A DNA stretch of 11,486 bases, taken from Schleiferiaceae bacterium. Lineage in GTDB: Bacteria > Bacteroidota > Bacteroidia > Flavobacteriales > Schleiferiaceae. Position numbers and translations under genes: made by a program. Of the stretch, positions 6,924 to 11,486 are shown piece by piece. The stretch covers positions 1 through 11,486 of the forward strand of contig JALQUY010000048.1 in NCBI GenBank assembly GCA_023260615.1, written 5' to 3'. The notes below the pieces were generated by a model, which was not told the origin of the DNA, did no database searches, and saw only the letters and a program-made list of their open reading frames with translations. How positions within the stretch are numbered: position 1 is the stretch's first letter; every line of letters starts with the position of its first letter.

Positions 6924-8150
6924 ATGCTCTACGAACTCTTCACCTACCTGCAAACCCTGGACGTCCCTGGGGCGGGCCTTTTTCAGTTCTTGACCTTTCG
7001 GGCTGCTATGGCCATTTTGGGCGCCTTGACCATCAGTTTGCTCTTTGGCCGCCAGCTGATTGAAAAACTGCGGGCTCAGCAGATTGGCGAAACCATTCGC
7101 GACCTCGGTCTGGAGGGCCAAATGGCGAAAAAAGGCACCCCCACCATGGGCGGTTTGATCATTTTGGCGGCTATCGTCGTTCCCGTTCTGCTCTTTGCCA
7201 ATCTGGGAAATATTTACATCCAACTCTTGCTGCTCACCACTGTATGGATGGGCGCCATTGGCTTTGCGGACGACTACATCAAGGTCTTCCAAAAGAACAA
7301 AGAAGGCTTGCGCGGGGTGTTCAAAGTCATCGGCCAAGTCACCCTGGGTGTCATTGTGGGCGCCGTGCTGGCCTTCCACCCCGACGTGACGCTCAAAGAA
7401 GAAGTACCCATTGCCCGTCAAACCAACCTGTATGGCGAGGGCACCCAACAGGCCCCTGTCTTTGGGCAGGCGGAGCACAGCTTGAAAACCACCATCCCCT
7501 TCTTGAAGGATGCCACCTTTGACTACGCCCAGCTGACCGATTGGATGGGAGCCAGCGAATGGGCGTGGGTCGCATTCATCCTCATCGTCATCTTCATCAT
7601 TACGGCGGTGAGCAATGGCGCCAATTTAACCGACGGTTTGGACGGCTTGGCGGGAGGCACCTCGGCCATTATCGCCTTTGCCTTGGCGGTACTGGCCTAC
7701 GTCAGTGGTTCCGTGGTCTTTGCGAGCTATTTGGACATCATGTACATCCCCAATTCGGGCGAGTTGGTGGTCTTTGCGGCCGCCTTCCTGGGTGCGTGCA
7801 TCGGCTTCTTGTGGTACAACACCTATCCCGCGCAAGTCTTTATGGGCGACACGGGCAGCTTGTCGATTGGCGCCATCATTGCGGTTTTTGCCATAGCGGT
7901 CCGAAAAGAACTCCTCATCCCCATCCTCGCCGGAATTTTCCTCGTCGAGAACCTCAGCGTCATCCTCCAGGTCAGCTACTTCAAATACACCAAGAAGAAG
8001 TACGGCGAAGGTCGACGCATCTTCTTGATGTCCCCCTTGCACCACCACTTCCAAAAGAAGGGCCTGCACGAGTCTAAAATCGTCACCCGCTTCTGGATCA
8101 CGGGCATCTTCCTCGCCATTTTCACCCTCATCACCCTCAAGCTTCGCTAA
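6924..8150 (+). CDS. mraY: Phospho-MurNAc-pentapeptide transferase MraY
   Basis: Polytopic membrane enzyme (408 aa) that transfers phospho-MurNAc-pentapeptide to undecaprenyl phosphate to give lipid I. Motifs: KKGTPTMGG (69-77), catalytic-site Asp pair in ADDYIKV (D116, D117), NLTDGLDGLA (234-243), MGDTGSL (307-313, D309) and MSPLHHHF (369-376, the histidine triad 373-375). Many hydrophobic helices are visible, consistent with about ten membrane segments. It is about 50 residues longer than the ~360-aa E. coli enzyme; the extra part is mainly a polar stretch at about 153-210, between membrane segments and probably extracytoplasmic, as seen in Bacteroidota MraY. The stop overlaps the murD start by one base (TAATG). 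Confidence 0.98.
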   Translation: MLYELFTYLQTLDVPGAGLFQFLTFRAAMAILGALTISLLFGRQLIEKLRAQQIGETIRDLGLEGQMAKKGTPTMGGLIILAAIVVPVLLFANLGNIYIQLLLLTTVWMGAIGFADDYIKVFQKNKEGLRGVFKVIGQVTLGVIVGAVLAFHPDVTLKEEVPIARQTNLYGEGTQQAPVFGQAEHSLKTTIPFLKDATFDYAQLTDWMGASEWAWVAFILIVIFIITAVSNGANLTDGLDGLAGGTSAIIAFALAVLAYVSGSVVFASYLDIMYIPNSGELVVFAAAFLGACIGFLWYNTYPAQVFMGDTGSLSIGAIIAVFAIAVRKELLIPILAGIFLVENLSVILQVSYFKYTKKKYGEGRRIFLMSPLHHHFQKKGLHESKIVTRFWITGIFLAIFTLITLKLR

Positions 8151-9496
8151 TGGCACTTCCCCTCTCCATAGGCATCTTGGGCGGCGGCGAAAGCGGTATT
8201 GGCGCAGCCTTGCTCGCCAAGCACGTGGGCATACCCTGCTTCCTCTCAGAGGGCAAGCAATTGGGAGACGCCCACCGGGCCGAACTCCAAGCGGCCGGCA
8301 TCGACTTTGAGGAAGGCAGCCACGACCTAGAGCGTCTCTGCGCCTTTGAGGTCGTTGTGAAGAGCCCGGGTATTTCGCCCGCCCTGCCCGTCGTACAAGC
8401 CCTGAAGGCCGCAGGCGTGCAAATCTGGTCCGATATCGAGTGGTTTTACCGCCACAAACCCCAAGGCGCCCGCGTGGCCGCCATTACAGGCTCCAACGGC
8501 AAGACCACAACCACCGCCTGGCTGGGCCACATTCTGCAAAAGAGTGGCGCCAACGTGCGCGTCGGCGGCAACATCGGGACCGGGGCTGGACGCTTGCTTT
8601 TGGGCGATCCCGCTGACATCTACGTCTTGGAAGTCAGCAGCTACCAGCTCGAGGACTGCCCCACCTTCAAACCCCATGTGGCGGTCTTGACGAATATCAC
8701 GCCGGACCATTTGGACCGCTATGGCACCTTGGCCAACTACACGGACGCCAAGTTCCAGATCACCGCCCACCAAACGGAAGAGGATGCCTTCCTCTACTTC
8801 GCCGAAGACCCCATTACCGTGGCCGAACTCGGTCGCGTAAAGGCCCAGAAATACCCCATTTACAGTACAGAACCAGCGGAGAAGCCCAGCGTGGGCGCCT
8901 ACCCTGAAAACAACCACTTTACCCTCATCCCTCAACCAGACGCAGCTATGACCATCGAGGAACTCGCCCTTCAAGGCAAACACAACACCTACAACGCCCT
9001 GGCAGCTGGCCTTAGCGCCCGCTTACTTCAGGTTCGCAGCGAAATGGTGCGCGAATCGCTCGCCCATTTCGAAGGATTGGAACACCGCATGGAGTCCGTT
9101 GGCCACGTGCACGGTATCCACTTCGTCAACGACTCCAAAGCGACCAACGTCAATTCCACGTACTACGCGCTTGAGAGCATGAAGACGCCCGTCGTGTGGA
9201 TCCTAGGGGGCGTGGACAAGGGCAACGACTACTCGGAGCTCTTCGCCCTGGTCGAGAAAAAAGTCAAGGCAGTGATTGCTTTGGGCGCCGATGTGGCCAA
9301 AATCCGCGAAGCCTTCCAAGGCCGCGTAGACATCTACGAAGAAGTTTCCAGCATGGACGCTGCCGTTCGTACGAGCTACCTGCACGCCACGAAGGGCGAG
9401 ACCGTTTTGCTCTCTCCTTGCTGTGCCAGCTTTGACCTTTTCCAGAACTACCAAGACCGCGGCCTTCAATTCAAAGCCGCCGTCCGAAAACTCTAA
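8150..9496 (+). CDS. murD: UDP-MurNAc-L-alanine:D-glutamate ligase MurD
   Basis: Cytosolic Mur ligase (448 aa) that adds D-Glu to UDP-MurNAc-L-Ala, the step before MurE. The N-terminal Rossmann-like domain begins with ILGGGESG (9-16); MurD is the Mur ligase with this type of nucleotide-binding-like N-domain. Central domain: P-loop GSNGKTTT (114-121), SSYQLE (163-168), NITPDHLDRY (182-191), and Lys201 as the likely carbamylated residue. C-terminal domain: GKHN, then NDSKATN (327-333), GGVDKG, and the family signature LLSPCCASFDLFQNYQDRG. Length is normal. It starts on the last base of the mraY stop codon, and ftsW follows after 15 bp. Confidence 0.98.
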   Translation: MALPLSIGILGGGESGIGAALLAKHVGIPCFLSEGKQLGDAHRAELQAAGIDFEEGSHDLERLCAFEVVVKSPGISPALPVVQALKAAGVQIWSDIEWFYRHKPQGARVAAITGSNGKTTTTAWLGHILQKSGANVRVGGNIGTGAGRLLLGDPADIYVLEVSSYQLEDCPTFKPHVAVLTNITPDHLDRYGTLANYTDAKFQITAHQTEEDAFLYFAEDPITVAELGRVKAQKYPIYSTEPAEKPSVGAYPENNHFTLIPQPDAAMTIEELALQGKHNTYNALAAGLSARLLQVRSEMVRESLAHFEGLEHRMESVGHVHGIHFVNDSKATNVNSTYYALESMKTPVVWILGGVDKGNDYSELFALVEKKVKAVIALGADVAKIREAFQGRVDIYEEVSSMDAAVRTSYLHATKGETVLLSPCCASFDLFQNYQDRGLQFKAAVRKL

Positions 9497-9511
9497 GACC
9501 CGCTCTCTGCA

Positions 9512-10684
9512 ATGAACCCCATGGAACGCTTCACCACCTATTTCCAAGGCAGCACCCAGATCTGGATGATCACGCTGCTCTTGGCGGTGTTCTCGTTCCT
9601 GCCCGTTTTCAGTGCGAGTGCGAGCATTCAAATGCACGCAGCGCATATCGGCTTGGGCCTGATCATTGCCATTGGCGTGCACCGCGTTCCCTACCGCTTC
9701 TTCGGTCCCTTGTCCATATTGCTGCTTTGGATTTCGATCGGGATGCTGATTTTCACGATTGCCCAGGGCCAGACGATTGGCGGCGCCAATGCCGCTCGCT
9801 GGATTTATGTCTTTGGCTTGTCCTTTCAGCCTTCTGCGTTGGCCTCTGTGGTGCTCCTCGTCTTCTTGGCCCGAAAGCTCGCCCGCAAAGAAGGCCCTTG
9901 GGAATTCTGGCCCTCCTTCCGCACCCTTCTCTGGCCCATTTTCGTCATTTGCATCCTGGTCCTACCCGCTAACTTCTCCACGACCGCCCTCATCTTTGTC
10001 AACAGCATGATCCTGCTGGCCATTGGAGGCTATCCCGGCAAGCACATCCTGAAAATTCTCGGCGCGGGCCTGGTCTTCCTAGCCCTCTTTATTGCCGTTG
10101 CCAAAGCCTTCCCCGAAGCTATGCCCAACCGCGTCGACACCTGGTTCCAGCGCATCGATACCTTCTTCGTGGGGGGCGACGAGGACGACAACTACCAAAC
10201 GACCCTGGCCATGACGGCCATTGCCGAGGGCGGCGTCAAAGGCATGGGTCCGGGTCGTGGCTTGCACAAGCATTTCCTCCCCCAAAACAATTCCGATTTC
10301 ATCTACGCGACCATCGTCGAGGAATATGGACTTCTGGGCGGCACAACCGTTTTGCTCATGTACCTCTGGTTCATGCTGGCTTCTGTCCGGGTGGCGCGCC
10401 GCGCGCATGACCTCTTCGGCCGGCTCATCGTTATCGGTTTGAGCTTCTCTATCTCGCTCCAAGCCATGATCAACATGGCGGTGGCCGTTCACCTCTTTCC
10501 CGTCACAGGCCAAACCCTCCCCCTCGTCAGTGCCGGTGGCTCCTCCATCTGGATGACCTGCCTGGCCATCGGCATCATCCTGGCCGTCAGCCGGGGCCGA
10601 GGCGATGGCGAGACCATGGACGCCGACATGGATGCCGCCAACGCTGCCGAACTCGAATCCCTAACCGCCCTCGAAGATGCCTAA
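9512..10684 (+). CDS. ftsW: Septal peptidoglycan polymerase FtsW (SEDS family)
   Basis: Integral membrane glycosyltransferase of the SEDS family (390 aa) that polymerises lipid II at the division site together with FtsI. Around ten hydrophobic segments are apparent. SEDS landmarks: GANAARWIYVFGLSFQPS (91-108), GMGPGRGLHKHFLPQNNSDFIYATIVEEYGLLG (split over 244-276), whose Asp262 aligns with the Asp proposed to be catalytic in FtsW/RodA, and the C-terminal signature NMAVAVHLFPVTG...LPLVSAGGSS (321-345). The usual E and K of the QPSE-x-xK type motif are Ala109 and Ser112 here. A short acidic cytoplasmic tail (about 364-390) follows the last membrane segment. ATG 9512 is chosen; Met4 (9521) is possible. 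FtsW rather than RodA is called from dcw context. Confidence 0.96.
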   Translation: MNPMERFTTYFQGSTQIWMITLLLAVFSFLPVFSASASIQMHAAHIGLGLIIAIGVHRVPYRFFGPLSILLLWISIGMLIFTIAQGQTIGGANAARWIYVFGLSFQPSALASVVLLVFLARKLARKEGPWEFWPSFRTLLWPIFVICILVLPANFSTTALIFVNSMILLAIGGYPGKHILKILGAGLVFLALFIAVAKAFPEAMPNRVDTWFQRIDTFFVGGDEDDNYQTTLAMTAIAEGGVKGMGPGRGLHKHFLPQNNSDFIYATIVEEYGLLGGTTVLLMYLWFMLASVRVARRAHDLFGRLIVIGLSFSISLQAMINMAVAVHLFPVTGQTLPLVSAGGSSIWMTCLAIGIILAVSRGRGDGETMDADMDAANAAELESLTALEDA

Positions 10685-11486
10685 TCCTCTGCGCCTAGTC
10701 ATCAGCGGTGGCGGCACAGGCGGCCACATCTTCCCTGCGGTCAGCATTGCGCAGGAGGTCCAACGCCGCTACCCGGAGGCGGAGATTCGCTTCATTGGCG
10801 CCCAAGGCCGCATGGAAATGGAGCGGATTCCCGCTGCAGGCTACCCCATTGCGGGCATCCCCATCGCCGGCTTCCAGCGCAAGGCTCTGCACAAAAACCT
10901 CAGCCTTCCTCTGAAAATTTGGAAGAGCCTCCGTTTGGTCCGTCAGCATTTGAGCGCTTGGCAGCCCCACGCCGTCATAGGCACCGGCGGCTACGTCAGC
11001 GGGCCTACCCTGTTTGTCGCCCAGCGCATGGGCATCCCCACCCTGATTCAAGAGCAAAACTCCTTTGCCGGCTGGACCAACCGCTTGGTTAGCCGCCGCG
11101 CCAAGGCCATTTGTACGGCCTACCCAAATATGGAGGCGGTCTTCCCTGCAGCTGTGACGCACCAGACGGGCAACCCCGTACGTCCCGCCATCGCGCAGAT
11201 GCCGCCCATTACCGAGGAGGCGCGCCGAGCCGCAAAAACTCAGCTGGGCTTTGACCCCGAGCGCAAACTCATTCTCGTTTTGGGCGGAAGTCAAGGCGCG
11301 CGCGCCATCAACCAAGCGGTCGAAAGCGCCGAAACTGGATGGCGCAGTGCCGACCACCAGGTCCTTTGGCAGTGCGGTAAATTTTACGTCGAAGCCCTGC
11401 ACGCACGACTGGGCGAGGCGTCCGGCCGTCGAATTCAGGCCTTTGTGGACGATATGGTTCAAGCCTATACCGCGGCGGATATCGTG
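10677..11486 (+). CDS. murG: Lipid II synthase MurG, 3' end cut by window
   Basis: Peripheral inner-membrane glycosyltransferase that adds GlcNAc from UDP-GlcNAc to lipid I, giving lipid II. 270 codons run without a stop to the window edge; the family is about 360 aa, so roughly 90 residues are missing. The GT-B N-terminal domain shows GGGTGGHIFPA (11-21), the motif near the acceptor site, then GTGGYVSGP, QEQNSFAGWTNR and TGNPVRP. The start of the C-terminal, UDP-GlcNAc-binding domain shows LGGSQGARAIN, WQCGK and FVDDMVQAYTAAD. The ATG at 10677 overlaps the ftsW stop by 8 bp (ATGCCTAA), so it is coupled. murC, ftsQ, ftsA and ftsZ would be expected next, but are outside the window. Confidence 0.97.
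   Translation, partial: MPNPLRLVISGGGTGGHIFPAVSIAQEVQRRYPEAEIRFIGAQGRMEMERIPAAGYPIAGIPIAGFQRKALHKNLSLPLKIWKSLRLVRQHLSAWQPHAVIGTGGYVSGPTLFVAQRMGIPTLIQEQNSFAGWTNRLVSRRAKAICTAYPNMEAVFPAAVTHQTGNPVRPAIAQMPPITEEARRAAKTQLGFDPERKLILVLGGSQGARAINQAVESAETGWRSADHQVLWQCGKFYVEALHARLGEASGRRIQAFVDDMVQAYTAADIV

Noticed and set aside
8327..8983. Minus-strand open frame of 218 codons opposite murD
   Set aside because: Antisense to intact murD with no recognisable protein features.
10695..11462. Minus-strand open frame of 255 codons at the right edge
   Set aside because: It is antisense to murG, whose motifs are unmistakable; its translation is low-complexity and matches nothing I recognise.
1770..11486. An undescribed system hidden in the cluster
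   Set aside because: Every plus-strand gene belongs to a known dcw family with intact motifs and standard order; there are no extra genes, mobile elements or CRISPR arrays.

Overview
This window is the start of a division and cell wall (dcw) cluster from a member of the Bacteroidota, most likely Flavobacteriales-like or a near relative. The evidence is: (i) two clean Bacteroidota-type promoters with the TAnnTTTG -7 element; (ii) an FtsL of the short, divergent Bacteroidota type; (iii) a class B penicillin-binding protein with a C-terminal PASTA-like domain in the ftsI position; (iv) a long MraY with an enlarged extracytoplasmic insert; (v) a YsxC GTPase - alpha/beta hydrolase pair next to mraZ; and (vi) few recognisable Shine-Dalgarno sequences. 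The coding DNA is rather GC-rich for this phylum, so I do not name a genus.

Layout. Positions 1-205 are non-coding and hold an 8-bp tandem repeat array, with the same octamer repeated in inverted orientation near and into the end of ysxC. Positions 206-1596 (minus strand) carry an alpha/beta hydrolase followed by ysxC, overlapping by 31 bp. Positions 1597-1769 form a divergent control region: a minus-strand promoter for the hydrolase, and a plus-strand promoter for mraZ with three TGGG boxes at exact 10-bp spacing, which is the MraZ autoregulatory operator. From 1770 to the right edge the plus strand reads mraZ, rsmH, ftsL, ftsI, murE, mraY, murD, ftsW and murG (murG cut by the window end). 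These genes overlap or are separated by at most 15 bp, so this is almost certainly one operon.

How the genes work together. MurE adds the third amino acid (meso-diaminopimelate, judged from its DNPR motif) to UDP-MurNAc-dipeptide. MurD adds D-Glu in the step before. MraY moves the pentapeptide precursor to undecaprenyl phosphate (lipid I) and MurG adds GlcNAc (lipid II). FtsW polymerises lipid II at the septum and FtsI cross-links it, with FtsL as a membrane scaffold. RsmH modifies 16S rRNA and MraZ represses the operon. murF is not in its classical place between murE and mraY.

I looked for an undescribed system and did not find one: the gene content is standard. The points worth a second look are the mraZ control region, the inverted octamer arrays at the left edge, and some family-level variations in FtsI, FtsW and MraY.
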